Notes under the pieces: generated by a model
Seen by the model: only the letters and a program-made list of their open reading frames with translations
Database searches by the model: none
Told to the model about the DNA's origin: nothing
NCBI GenBank assembly: GCA_029776065.1
Contig: JARVJP010000009.1
Coordinates: 516,514 to 580,513, forward strand
DNA: 64,000 nt
Source of the DNA: Nitrososphaeria archaeon
Lineage (GTDB): Archaea; Thermoproteota; Nitrososphaeria; JACIWG01
Direction: 5' to 3'
Made by a program: the position numbers and the translations under genes
Shown here: one piece after another, positions 53,423 through 61,079 of the stretch
Numbering within the stretch: position 1 is the first letter of the stretch
How the letters are laid out: each line of letters opens with the position of its first letter

Positions 53423-53833
53423 ATGTTAGCTCTTCTCAGCTATCCTCCACATTTCATAGAAGGTTATCAGTATGCCAAAAAGTGTGAAAATGAGTGTTAT
53501 AAGGACTGTCTGACCCAGCTCTCTTCCAATAAGAAAACCTGCTATTGCGAACACCAGTATGGTCAAGGAAAGCCCGAGGAATTCAAATCCTTGTCTTACG
53601 CTCATCTACTTCTAAGTACTGTATCTAAAAAACCTAGAATAAAATCATTTTGGAAATTTTACCTAAAGATGTTTTCTCCGTTCTTGATCTCGATTTTGGT
53701 AACTACCTTTAGTTATCTTTTTGGCCTTATGTTGTTTGCTTCTAAGTTACTCATTGCCTTGCTCGCGTTGGCATTAGGTCTTAGCACACTCCTGATAGGT
53801 ACAATAATACTATTTTATAGACTAAGGAGTTAG
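53423..53833 (+). CDS. Cysteine-rich two-helix membrane protein in the ATPase operon
   Basis: This 136-residue protein is not recognised. The first 75 residues contain six cysteines, five of them in CENECYKDCLTQLSSNKK and the following TCYC, which could bind a metal. The second half has two hydrophobic helices (about 85-105 and 108-130) in a hairpin. It starts three bases after atpI and ends seven before atpC, so it is embedded in the ATPase operon. A V-ATPase assembly or stator role is a reasonable guess. Nothing in the sequence proves it. Confidence 0.6.
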   Translation: MLALLSYPPHFIEGYQYAKKCENECYKDCLTQLSSNKKTCYCEHQYGQGKPEEFKSLSYAHLLLSTVSKKPRIKSFWKFYLKMFSPFLISILVTTFSYLFGLMLFASKLLIALLALALGLSTLLIGTIILFYRLRS

Positions 53834-53840
53834 AGAGGAC

Positions 53841-54893
53841 GTGTCTACGACTCATCGTTATTATGGGCCTGTTCTCGCAAAGATTAGAATAGGTAAAGGG
53901 AAGTTCTTAAAGCCAAAGAAGTTCAATTCCTTGACTTCTGCTGAAAATTTCCATGTCGCCCTATCGTATCTTAATGGTACGGACTACTGGGATTATCTCT
54001 CAACGTTTTCATTTGCTCACCCAACTCACATCGAATTAGAGCGTTGCTTGTACAAGTATTATTTTGATGAACTAGCAAAGATCTCAAAGCATTCACCTAC
54101 TAAAGGAGCTACCATTCTACAAATGCTTCATGATTGCGAGGTAGTAAACTCCATAGTCGACATGGTCATGTCAAAACACTACGGAGTTGATTTCAAAGCC
54201 TTTTCCAACTCTTTCTCTAAAAACTCTTTCTTTGAAGATAAACTTACAGAAGAATCGTACAAGGATGTTGGTTTATTAGCAGGTCTTATAAAAAATGAGC
54301 AATTAAGATTAGATGTGAGCGATCTCATTCTTATTGATACATCTGATCCAAACCTCATATCCTTGAAACTCAAATCTCTGTTTTGGAAACACCTTCTACT
54401 CGAGCTAAAAGGTGTCTCTAAGAAACCTCCTTTATCAAATATTATCCGTTGTCAACTTCTAAAAGCCAATATCATGAATTCCATTCGGCTCAGATCTCTC
54501 GGAATACCTAAAGAAGTCGTTCAAGAACATCTTATATATTACTCAACCATTGAAGCTAATTTATTTGATGGATTACTTGCATCGTCTGACTTTAAAGCAT
54601 ATGCTGAGTCGTCAAAGCAGTTGTTCTCATCACCAATAAACAAATTTCTGGCGATCATGGCTGAGAACTCCCCTGAAAAAATGAACGTTGAATATAGTAA
54701 AATAATTGCTAGAGAAGCTTACCGCGTTTTCTATGCCTACCCTCTCCAACCAGCCATCGCCTATGGTTACATGGTCTTAAAAAGATTTGAAATAGAAGAT
54801 GTTCTTCACATTTTGAAAGCTAAACTCCTAAATATCGATTTGGAAAGTATAAAAAAAGTTTTAATAGCTCCAAACGTTTTCCCAGATGTGTGA
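53841..54893 (+). CDS. atpC: A-type ATPase subunit C (d-like)
   Basis: This 350-residue helical protein matches the V/A-ATPase subunit C/d family, which links the central rotor axle to the membrane c-ring. Typical features are an all-alpha make-up with repeated motifs, YYFDELAKISK in the N-terminal repeat, and LRSLGIPKEVVQEHLI near the middle. The start is GTG at 53841, and the end overlaps the c subunit gene by eight bases. Sequence conservation is low in this family, so the operon position adds weight. Confidence 0.8.
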   Translation: MSTTHRYYGPVLAKIRIGKGKFLKPKKFNSLTSAENFHVALSYLNGTDYWDYLSTFSFAHPTHIELERCLYKYYFDELAKISKHSPTKGATILQMLHDCEVVNSIVDMVMSKHYGVDFKAFSNSFSKNSFFEDKLTEESYKDVGLLAGLIKNEQLRLDVSDLILIDTSDPNLISLKLKSLFWKHLLLELKGVSKKPPLSNIIRCQLLKANIMNSIRLRSLGIPKEVVQEHLIYYSTIEANLFDGLLASSDFKAYAESSKQLFSSPINKFLAIMAENSPEKMNVEYSKIIAREAYRVFYAYPLQPAIAYGYMVLKRFEIEDVLHILKAKLLNIDLESIKKVLIAPNVFPDV

Positions 54894-55209
54894 TAAAGGC
54901 TTGTATGAGTTGAAATACCGCTTTTTACTCTTGTTTTCCCTATTTACTATCTGTGTGCTTTTTGCTAATGGCGCCTACGCCGCAGATGGAACCACTTCGC
55001 AACTCTCATTTAAAGAGCTTGGTGCTGCAATAGCCTTCTGTGTAGCAGGGGCTGCAGCAGCTATAGGTATGGGGCAAATAGGTTCCACGGGAATTTCTGC
55101 GCTGGCTGAAAAGCCTGAATTGTTTAGCAAGGTTCTTATGCTTTTGCTCTTCGTAGAAGCTATAGCGATTTATGGTCTTGTGATAGCCTTCCTAATACTG
55201 TTAGGTTAA
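54886..55209 (+). CDS. atpK: A-type ATPase subunit K (c, proteolipid)
   Basis: This 107-residue protein is the rotor-ring proteolipid. It begins with a signal-like hydrophobic segment ending in AYAAD (residues 8-33), then has one two-helix hairpin: helix one with the glycine/alanine repeat AGAAAAIGMGQIG, and helix two carrying the ion-binding glutamate E91 in LFVEAIAIYGLV. The residue after E91 is alanine, not threonine or serine, which favours proton rather than sodium coupling. This is an inference. TTG codons at 54901 and 54910 are alternative starts. The catalytic A, B and stalk subunits are not in the window. Confidence 0.92.
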   Translation: MCDKGLYELKYRFLLLFSLFTICVLFANGAYAADGTTSQLSFKELGAAIAFCVAGAAAAIGMGQIGSTGISALAEKPELFSKVLMLLLFVEAIAIYGLVIAFLILLG

Positions 55210-55814
55210 CCTTTTTTGAAAGTCGAAGACTTCTTTATTAGTATGTAGAATAGGAACCCAGACATCAGAATCGCTAACCCTAGAACGTAATTTGACCCTG
55301 TTCCAAAGGCACTTGAGTAAAACACATATGAGGGTCCTGCTAGCATTAAAATTATAGAAGCAGCTGTGCCAAGTGCTTTAAGCGTTACATCAAATGAGCT
55401 GGTCTTGATCAGTAAGACAAGGAAAGAATACACCAACGTTAGTAAGGGCATTAGAGCAGCGTATTTCCCATCTATAAACAATGAGAATAGCCCTCCTAAA
55501 TCCACAAAGTTTACTGCCACTAGGCCTCCGAATAGCTCTATGATCAAGATTGTAAGAGCGATCTTCTGTAGTTTGGAAGGTATTTTCTCAAAGCTCCCGC
55601 TTGAGCTTTTCACATCAAAGCATGTTGCTACAACTAAGCCTAGGAATCCGGCTAAGAAAATTAATGGGTCCTTTGTAACTAAAAGGAACATATTATATAG
55701 CGTCCTATCCGCATCGCCAAGGACTATCAAGTAGTAGATAGAACCAAAGATCCCAGCTATGAAGGGCATCAGGTACATGATGATTGAAGCATCCTGCAAT
55801 CGTTCTTTTTTCAA
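55206..55814 (-). CDS. Membrane protein of unknown function
   Basis: This 202-residue protein has six probable membrane helices (about 12-33, 50-66, 85-105, 118-136, 145-165 and 175-193). No functional motif is visible. It starts with TTG at 55814 and lies between trmI and the ATPase c subunit, with which it converges by four bases. It is not part of the ATPase operon, being on the opposite strand. Confidence 0.6.
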   Translation of the reverse strand: MKKERLQDASIIMYLMPFIAGIFGSIYYLIVLGDADRTLYNMFLLVTKDPLIFLAGFLGLVVATCFDVKSSSGSFEKIPSKLQKIALTILIIELFGGLVAVNFVDLGGLFSLFIDGKYAALMPLLTLVYSFLVLLIKTSSFDVTLKALGTAASIILMLAGPSYVFYSSAFGTGSNYVLGLAILMSGFLFYILIKKSSTFKKG

Positions 55815-55846
55815 CTCTTGTCACCAAACATTTCTATAATAAGTTT

Positions 55847-56629
55847 TTAACTTTTTAAGATCGTTTTCCGTGCGAACATTAGATAAGCTGTATGCGCAAT
55901 CATCCTCGTCGATGGCCTACTCATCCCCTCCCTTACCTCGATGTTTCTAAGCAGCAACTCAACTGTATGGACATTTATAAAACCAAGCTTATGCAATTCT
56001 ATTGCAAGCTTCTCTGCCTGGTTGACAGTAGGTAATATTGCTGCTATTGCGCCACCACCTTTTAGGGCGTTATAGGCTGGGCTTGCAAGCCTCCACGGAT
56101 CTCCCACGTCGATCACAGCTATATCAACGTCTTTTTCGTCAAATCCCATAGAGGCATCCTTATTCTTGATCGTCACAAAGTCTCTCAGACTAGATCTTTT
56201 CAAGTTCTTTTCAGCTACCTCAATAAACTCTGGTCGCATTTCATAAGTAAAGACATGACCATCTGGGCGGACAAAGTTGGCCAAAGCGGTAGTTAAGGCT
56301 CCACTTCCTGTGCCTGCTTCGATAACGGTGGCGCCAGGCGATAGCCCGGTCTCTAGAATTATCAATCCAACATCTTTAGGATAAACTATTTGCGTGGTTC
56401 TAGAGCTTTTCATAACGTAGTCTATGAGATAAGGTCTAAGGACTGCCATCTTCGCTCCTAGATTGGTTTCGAAGACTTCCCCATACTCTTTTCCTATAAC
56501 TTCTGACAACTCAATGTATCCTAAGTGTGTGTGAACCTTCGCTCCATGGGTAGCTTTGACTAACCAATTCTTACCTTTGGAAGCGTATATCAAGATATTT
56601 TCTCCCTCTTTAACTTTGTTATCAACCAT
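55847..56629 (-). CDS. trmI: tRNA (adenine-57/58 N1)-methyltransferase TrmI
   Basis: This 260-residue SAM-dependent enzyme methylates N1 of adenine 58, and in archaea also 57, of tRNA. The N-terminal small barrel KVHTHLGYIELSEVIGKEYG is followed by a YPKDVGLIILETGLSPGATV linker and the SAM motif EAGTGSGALTTAL. VIDVGDPWR is the catalytic strand. It works as a tetramer. The start is ATG 56629, and GTG 56632 would add one residue. It stands alone on the minus strand. Confidence 0.93.
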   Translation of the reverse strand: MVDNKVKEGENILIYASKGKNWLVKATHGAKVHTHLGYIELSEVIGKEYGEVFETNLGAKMAVLRPYLIDYVMKSSRTTQIVYPKDVGLIILETGLSPGATVIEAGTGSGALTTALANFVRPDGHVFTYEMRPEFIEVAEKNLKRSSLRDFVTIKNKDASMGFDEKDVDIAVIDVGDPWRLASPAYNALKGGGAIAAILPTVNQAEKLAIELHKLGFINVHTVELLLRNIEVREGMSRPSTRMIAHTAYLMFARKTILKS

Positions 56630-56752
56630 CACAATAGACTAAGGGTATCTGCTTTTAAACTCTGTCGAAGGCTATACTGGCATGAGATTTATTTGAAGGG
56701 TTAATGTTTAAATAGTATATGTAATCATCTGGGAAAGAGGCAAAGATCAAAC

Positions 56753-57010
56753 TTGGCAGAGGAAGAAGGCTCAGAAATGCGTGGAAGAAGACCAGGAAGA
56801 AAGTTTCCATCGTCTTATTTCAAAGAAAAACCAGTTAAAGTTGGTGACGTAGTCGACTTGACCATTAGTGAAATCAGTAGAAGAGGAGACGGGCTCGCAA
56901 GACTTCAAGGATATGTAATATTTGTGCCGCACACCAACAAAGGCGATAGTGTTAAAGCGAAGATCGTTCAAGTGCTACCAAGCCACGCAGTGGGCGAAGT
57001 GGTCCAATAG
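56753..57010 (+). CDS. TRAM-domain protein
   Basis: This 85-residue protein is a TRAM domain with a short arginine-rich N-terminal tail (GRRPGRKFPSSYFKEKP). The RNA-binding barrel contains VGDVVDLTISEISRRGDGLAR and ends in AVGEVV. Small TRAM proteins of archaea act as RNA-binding, cold-shock-like chaperones. The start is TTG at 56753. It stands as a single gene with a strong hairpin and T run after it. Confidence 0.9.
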   Translation: MAEEEGSEMRGRRPGRKFPSSYFKEKPVKVGDVVDLTISEISRRGDGLARLQGYVIFVPHTNKGDSVKAKIVQVLPSHAVGEVVQ

Positions 57011-57027
57011 ATTTTTATAAAGATGAG

Positions 57028-57058
57028 CCTGAAGCTAACTTCAGGTCCAATTTTTTTT
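57028..57058 (+). terminator. Hairpin and T-run terminator after the TRAM gene
   Basis: CCTGAAG at 57028-57034 and CTTCAGG at 57039-57045 form a perfect seven-pair stem around a four-base loop. A run of eight T begins at 57051. It lies 18 bases after the TRAM stop codon. Archaeal termination needs mainly the T run, so the hairpin may also stabilise the transcript. Confidence 0.7.
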
Positions 57059-57101
57059 ATTCAAAAGATTTTTTTATAGGATTTTAATACTATAAGACGG
57101 T

Positions 57102-58031
57102 TTGCACATATTAAACACTACGTTTGAAGATATTAGGTTGATGAAGATCCGTGGTGCTGGACGAATTGCAAGAGCTGCGGTTAAGGCTCTTGGAGACTAT
57201 GGTACTTCTCTTGATGTAGGTGTAAGTAGTGAATTTGTTGCGAAGATAAGAGAAGCTGGGGAATACTTGAAAGGCGCTAGGCCGACTGCGGTCTCGCTTC
57301 CCAACGCCATCAACTACGTTGTTTTGAACTTTGAAAAGGAAGCTAAGGATATGGAAGATGTGGCGTCTTTAAAGAGGGTGTTAAAGAAGTATTGCGAGTT
57401 GTTCGTAGAAAGAAGCGAATCAGCGGTAGAGAAGATCGGCCTAATAGGAGCTCGACTCATCCAAGATGGAGACACTATTCTAACCCATTGCAACAGTGAA
57501 GCTGCGATCTCGGTTATACTAACGGCGCATAACCAACAGAAGAACATTAAGGTTTTTTGTACGGAGACTAGACCAAAGGGTCAGGGATACTTGACATCTT
57601 CTAAACTCGCCAAAAATGGAGTTGATGTCACATTGATAGTGGATTCCGCGGTGAACTTCTTCATTAAAAAAGTTGACCAAGTCGTTGTCGGCGCAGACGC
57701 TATTTATGTGAATGGTGCTGTCGTCAACAAGGTTGGGACCTCGCAAGTTGCTTTAGTAGCGAATCAAGCAAAGTGCCGCTTTATGGTGGCTGCTGAAAGC
57801 TATAAAATCGCTCCTAACACTTTTGTAGGTGAATCGATACCGATTGAGGAACGCTCCCCTGACGAGATCGCTCCAAAGGAGTGGGCGCAAGAAAACAAAG
57901 AGGTTAAAATTCGCAACCCCTCCTTCGATATAACTCCTCCTAAGTATATTGACTCTATCATAACAGAGGTTGGCATTTTCCCACCAGAAGGTATAATACT
58001 GCTTTATAAAGAAACATATGGGTTAGGGTAG
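57102..58031 (+). CDS. e2b2: Ribose-1,5-bisphosphate isomerase
   Basis: This 309-residue protein is an IF-2B-like enzyme. It has the KIRGAGRIARAAV start and the THCNSEAA loop with catalytic C130, and D199 in VGADAIYVNGAVVNKVGT. The enzyme turns ribose-1,5-bisphosphate to ribulose-1,5-bisphosphate for RuBisCO in the archaeal AMP pathway. The cysteine and aspartate positions are close to those published for the Thermococcus enzyme. Neither AMP phosphorylase nor RuBisCO is in the window. A TATA-like TTTTATAG at about 57072-57079 lies some 25 bases before the TTG start. Confidence 0.85.
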   Translation: MHILNTTFEDIRLMKIRGAGRIARAAVKALGDYGTSLDVGVSSEFVAKIREAGEYLKGARPTAVSLPNAINYVVLNFEKEAKDMEDVASLKRVLKKYCELFVERSESAVEKIGLIGARLIQDGDTILTHCNSEAAISVILTAHNQQKNIKVFCTETRPKGQGYLTSSKLAKNGVDVTLIVDSAVNFFIKKVDQVVVGADAIYVNGAVVNKVGTSQVALVANQAKCRFMVAAESYKIAPNTFVGESIPIEERSPDEIAPKEWAQENKEVKIRNPSFDITPPKYIDSIITEVGIFPPEGIILLYKETYGLG

Positions 58032-58135
58032 CTACAATTATTGAGCATTTGATCAATTTGAGCTGAAGGCTAATCCAGAGATATAATGTATCCTATTTCA
58101 AGTGATTATTACACTCAATTTTTGAACTAATAGCT

Positions 58136-58432
58136 TTAGACAAGATCTTCGTCGCCGATCTTTTTTATGTATTTGTTCTTTAACTTAATATTCAACTTGT
58201 AGTCGTTAGGTGTTGTGTTTTCGACAGTAATCCTCCTTATTGTGAGACCACACTTGTTACCTGCGATAAGTTTTCCTCTTAAGCATGTCACATAAGCACA
58301 ACTTTGAGGGGTACATGGCTCGTTTACGAAACTACACCAAGGTCTTCCTTCCCGAAAAACTAGTGTTCTTCGACCACATCGGAAAAACTCGCATCTGGCT
58401 GTGCACAGTTTGGCCGTGGAATTTTCTTCCAT
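58136..58432 (-). CDS. Cysteine-rich small protein of unknown function
   Basis: This 98-residue protein has eight cysteines in its first 62 residues (CTARCEFFRC, RPWCSF, EPCTPQSCAYVTC and NKCG), then a basic, cysteine-free tail. The spacing suggests one or two zinc or iron-sulphur sites. I do not recognise the family. It starts at ATG 58432, 62 bases after the endonuclease gene on the same strand, so it may be the last gene of that operon. Confidence 0.6.
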   Translation of the reverse strand: MEENSTAKLCTARCEFFRCGRRTLVFREGRPWCSFVNEPCTPQSCAYVTCLRGKLIAGNKCGLTIRRITVENTTPNDYKLNIKLKNKYIKKIGDEDLV

Positions 58433-58494
58433 TACTGCTCACTAATTACCTGTTGGTTTGGGGGATGTGCAATTAAAAGTTTTCTAAAACTCCC

Positions 58495-58854
58495 TTACGC
58501 TTTCCACCATTCAAAAGCCAAGTACTTTGGAGGTTTCTCCTTTTCCACTATAGCTATTATGAACTTTTTTCTAACGGTTGTAGCCAGCCTGCCAGAAAGA
58601 ACAACATAGGTTGCAGAAAGCTTATCCTTATATTCAACCACTTGAACTAAGTAGGGTGCGTGGTCTATTCCAGGTCCGCGTTCATACACTGCGAAATCGC
58701 AACCGAATTTGATTCCAGGCAGGACTACGTGCCCCTTGTCTCTTAAGTTTTTGTAGACGATATACTTTGAATCGAAGTCCTTATAGTCTCTTTGGCAGAT
58801 CTTGAACAACTGGTTAAAGGATATTTCTGCACCATCTGTGTTTAACACTCTCAA
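58495..58854 (-). CDS. endA: tRNA splicing endonuclease, catalytic C-terminal part
   Basis: This 119-residue reading frame is the catalytic domain of the archaeal tRNA-intron endonuclease. The three active-site residues are visible: Y57 in AVYERG, H65 in GIDHAPYLV and K96 in VRKKFII. It begins with TTG at 58854, but no ribosome binding site precedes it. Nine bases upstream lies a TGA (58864-58866). Before it, in the same frame, is the N-terminal domain (next entry). Read as one, the frame has about 180 codons, and the catalytic residues fall at 118, 126 and 157, close to the published numbers for M. jannaschii (115, 125, 156). So this gene looks split or interrupted rather than short by nature. 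Confidence 0.85.
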   Translation of the reverse strand: MRVLNTDGAEISFNQLFKICQRDYKDFDSKYIVYKNLRDKGHVVLPGIKFGCDFAVYERGPGIDHAPYLVQVVEYKDKLSATYVVLSGRLATTVRKKFIIAIVEKEKPPKYLAFEWWKA

Positions 58855-58863
58855 TAGTTTTTT

Positions 58864-59037
58864 TCAACTAGATACAATGGCTTCTATAACGTCTAGAACC
58901 AGTGGTGCAGAAAACTCTGAAGTCTTCGGTTTATGTATACCCATTGGTTTGCCAAAAAAACCAATTTTATAAAGGTGTTGGGCTTCTTCTATATTCCATA
59001 CCATTATCCTGTTACCTAGCAGTTTTCCTGTGTACAT
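58864..59037 (-). CDS. endA: tRNA splicing endonuclease, N-terminal domain, ending at an in-frame TGA
   Basis: This 57-residue reading frame from ATG 59037 matches the N-terminal domain of archaeal EndA: YTGKLLGNRIMVWNIEEAQ, LYKIGFFGKP and LVLDVIEAI. It stops at TGA, 58864-58866, and the frame continues with KKLL into the catalytic domain without any shift. Comparison with the A. fulgidus sequence, as I remember it, puts the stop inside the domain linker with no gap on either side. Two polypeptides that assemble, readthrough, a recent mutation or a sequencing error are all possible. It starts 17 bases after the DUF47 gene. Confidence 0.75.
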   Translation of the reverse strand: MYTGKLLGNRIMVWNIEEAQHLYKIGFFGKPMGIHKPKTSEFSAPLVLDVIEAIVSS

Positions 59038-59053
59038 TTTATCTACTTTTAAT

Positions 59054-59707
59054 CTATATCCCTAAAGCTAATATGGTGGCTGCGTCTGTAGCTCTTAAGC
59101 ATTCATCTGATATATTCTCAATTCTATCTATAATGTCTAGGGCAAGAAGTACCCCAACCTTGTTCGGCATGGTTGGCGGTAATTTCATACTTAGTGTTCT
59201 GTATTTGGTGTCGATCTCTTTTTCTAAGTTTTCGACTTCTAATGCTAGGTCAGGTACTCTTTGCGGGTTGATTGTTAACATCCTTACTACTTCACTCATC
59301 TTTTGTGAGCAGTCTATTACCATTAGAATTAATTCCTCAAGTTCTTTTTCGATGTTCAATTTCTTGAATATTTTTGGATCCATCTGACCAAACCTGAATG
59401 TTACAGCGTAAACGTAATCAACAACCTCTTCAATTGAGTACGCCGATCTGAGAACGTCTTCTCTGTTCATTATAATGCTTCCCATACTCATAAGCTCTTT
59501 TATTAGGCTCCTCCTATACCTTTCAACTTCATCCTCGACTCGTTTTGCTTCCTCTATGTGCTTTGTCACTCCATCTTTATTGTTGTTTAAAAGTTCGTTG
59601 TACGCGTTTAATAGGATTCTAACCCCTTCGACGACCTTTCTAGACTCGTCTGTTAGCAGCGATAATGTCTTCCGCTTGGCTCTGAGCTCAGATTCTCCTT
59701 CGTACAT
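59054..59707 (-). CDS. DUF47 (PhoU-like) family protein
   Basis: This 217-residue all-helical protein belongs to the DUF47/PhoU-like family (TIGR00153 type). It has a KHIEEAKRVEDEVERYRRSL helix with charged metal-binding residues, and the repeat-like LALDIIDRIENISDECLRATD near the end. Relatives are often encoded next to a Pit phosphate transporter and are thought to regulate it. No transporter is adjacent here. It lies between hexulose-6-phosphate synthase and the endonuclease. ATG at 59707. Confidence 0.8.
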   Translation of the reverse strand: MYEGESELRAKRKTLSLLTDESRKVVEGVRILLNAYNELLNNNKDGVTKHIEEAKRVEDEVERYRRSLIKELMSMGSIIMNREDVLRSAYSIEEVVDYVYAVTFRFGQMDPKIFKKLNIEKELEELILMVIDCSQKMSEVVRMLTINPQRVPDLALEVENLEKEIDTKYRTLSMKLPPTMPNKVGVLLALDIIDRIENISDECLRATDAATILALGI

Positions 59708-59765
59708 GTCGAGTCAAGGTGTATTAGACCTGTTCACTTATAATGCTTTTCGTTTCCTTGCGGAT

Positions 59766-60449
59766 TTACCTTTCTATTCTCCTAATGTTTTTGTTTATTT
59801 CTTCTTTAAAGAGGGACGCCATTCTCCCTGGTTCTTGGCATGTGGTTATAGCCCTTCCAACTACGATCACCTTCGCTCCTGCCTTTATCATCGAACCTAC
59901 GTTATTTAGATTCAATCCGCCTGCAGCAGATACTATGAGCCCTGTCCTCTCCACTATGCTTCTGACTAGATCGAGCTTTTCTTCAAACTTGACCCCTGTT
60001 TTTTCTTGGTCGATCGCTGTGTGAACGCATATCATGTCGACTCCGAGGTCTTTTAATTCGATGGCTCTTTTTAGTGGTTCTTTGACGCCCAAGAGATCTG
60101 CCTTTAAGATCGCATTCTTTTCTCTGGCTGCTTTAACAGACTCTTGAATTACCTCATTTGGTGCAAGTCCTGATACAGAGACTATGTCCGCACCTGCCTC
60201 GGAAGCTAAGGTCACTTCAACCCATCCAACATCTAATGTCTTCATATCTGCGAGGACCATTTTATCTGGTAGTCTCTTTTTTAGTTCTGTAACTGCCTTT
60301 ATCCCTTCTGCCTTTATTAGAGGGGTTCCAGCTTCGAATATGTCAACGCTCTTTGTTACATTTAAAGCGATCTTCAACGCGGTCTTCAAGTTTATAAGGT
60401 CTAACGCGATCTGGAGTTTCGGTGTTTCAAAATATCTGTTTTTGTCCAT
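59766..60449 (-). CDS. hxlA: 3-hexulose-6-phosphate synthase
   Basis: This 227-residue barrel protein is related to orotidine 5'-phosphate decarboxylase but has the pattern of 3-hexulose-6-phosphate synthase: LQIALDLINLKTAL, DIFEAGTPLIKAEGI, VLADMKTLDVG and SVSGLAPNEVI. It joins formaldehyde to ribulose 5-phosphate, or runs in reverse to make pentose in archaea that lack the oxidative pentose phosphate route. The usual partner, 6-phospho-3-hexuloisomerase, is neither fused nor adjacent. The start is ATG 60449, and a TTG at 60452 is in frame. Confidence 0.85.
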   Translation of the reverse strand: MDKNRYFETPKLQIALDLINLKTALKIALNVTKSVDIFEAGTPLIKAEGIKAVTELKKRLPDKMVLADMKTLDVGWVEVTLASEAGADIVSVSGLAPNEVIQESVKAAREKNAILKADLLGVKEPLKRAIELKDLGVDMICVHTAIDQEKTGVKFEEKLDLVRSIVERTGLIVSAAGGLNLNNVGSMIKAGAKVIVVGRAITTCQEPGRMASLFKEEINKNIRRIER

Positions 60450-60563
60450 CAATTATACCATCTTTTAGTATTGCCTTAAACTTTTACAGCCACTTATGGC
60501 GTCTTTAAGCTTTGTTCTCACTTCTTCAAAGTTTAATAGTACACTTTCTGTTCTCTATTTGGG

Positions 60564-61079
60564 ATGAGTTTAGAGGTCTTCTATAAGAGGGTGAGCGTTA
60601 GAAGGTATAAGCCAGACCCTGTCTCAGATGATTTAGTCACTAAAATACTCGAAGCTGCTCTCCAGTCGCCTTCTGCGGGTAATATCCAACCTTGGCATTT
60701 GTATGTGATAAAAGATAAGGGTCTTAAGAGGAAGATCGCTACTAGCGCCTTAAACCAGACATTCATAATTGAGGCGCCTGTTGTGTTGGTGGTGTGCGCT
60801 GTACCTGAGAGAAGTGCCTCAGTCTATGGTAAAAGGGGTAAGCAGCTTTATTGTATTCAAGACACTGCCGCGGTTACTATGAGCATTTTACTCGCGTCTA
60901 CTATGTTAGGTTTGGGTTCTTGCTGGGTTGGTGCTTTTGATGAACACCTTCTGCGCGCAACTCTGCAAATTCCCAAAGAATTTGCTCCTGTAGCAATAGT
61001 TCCAATAGGGTATCCTCAAGTATCCACAAGGAAGCCTCCTAAGATGGATGTTGCAAAGGTGTGTACTTATTTACCGTAA
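60564..61079 (+). CDS. Nitroreductase-family FMN enzyme
   Basis: This 171-residue protein has the nitroreductase fold: the opening FYKRVSVRRYKPDPVSDDLV, the SPSAGNIQPWHLYVI loop that binds FMN, and MLGLGSCWVGAFD near the C terminus. Members reduce nitro compounds, flavins or quinones with NAD(P)H, and physiological substrates of archaeal ones are unknown. Its stop abuts the convergent DNA ligase gene. ATG 60564. Confidence 0.88.
   Translation: MSLEVFYKRVSVRRYKPDPVSDDLVTKILEAALQSPSAGNIQPWHLYVIKDKGLKRKIATSALNQTFIIEAPVVLVVCAVPERSASVYGKRGKQLYCIQDTAAVTMSILLASTMLGLGSCWVGAFDEHLLRATLQIPKEFAPVAIVPIGYPQVSTRKPPKMDVAKVCTYLP

Noticed and set aside
9766-60452. Hexulose-6-phosphate synthase as orotidine 5'-phosphate decarboxylase (59766-60449)
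   Set aside because: The two families share a fold, but the EAGTPLIKAEG and ADMKTLDVG blocks fit the synthase better than the decarboxylase.
60465-60554. A short minus-strand open frame (about 29 residues, containing LLNFEEVRTKLKDAI) before hexulose-6-phosphate synthase
   Set aside because: It looks protein-like but has no ATG, only a late GTG giving 18 residues, and it is closed on both sides by stops. It may be a gene relic or chance.
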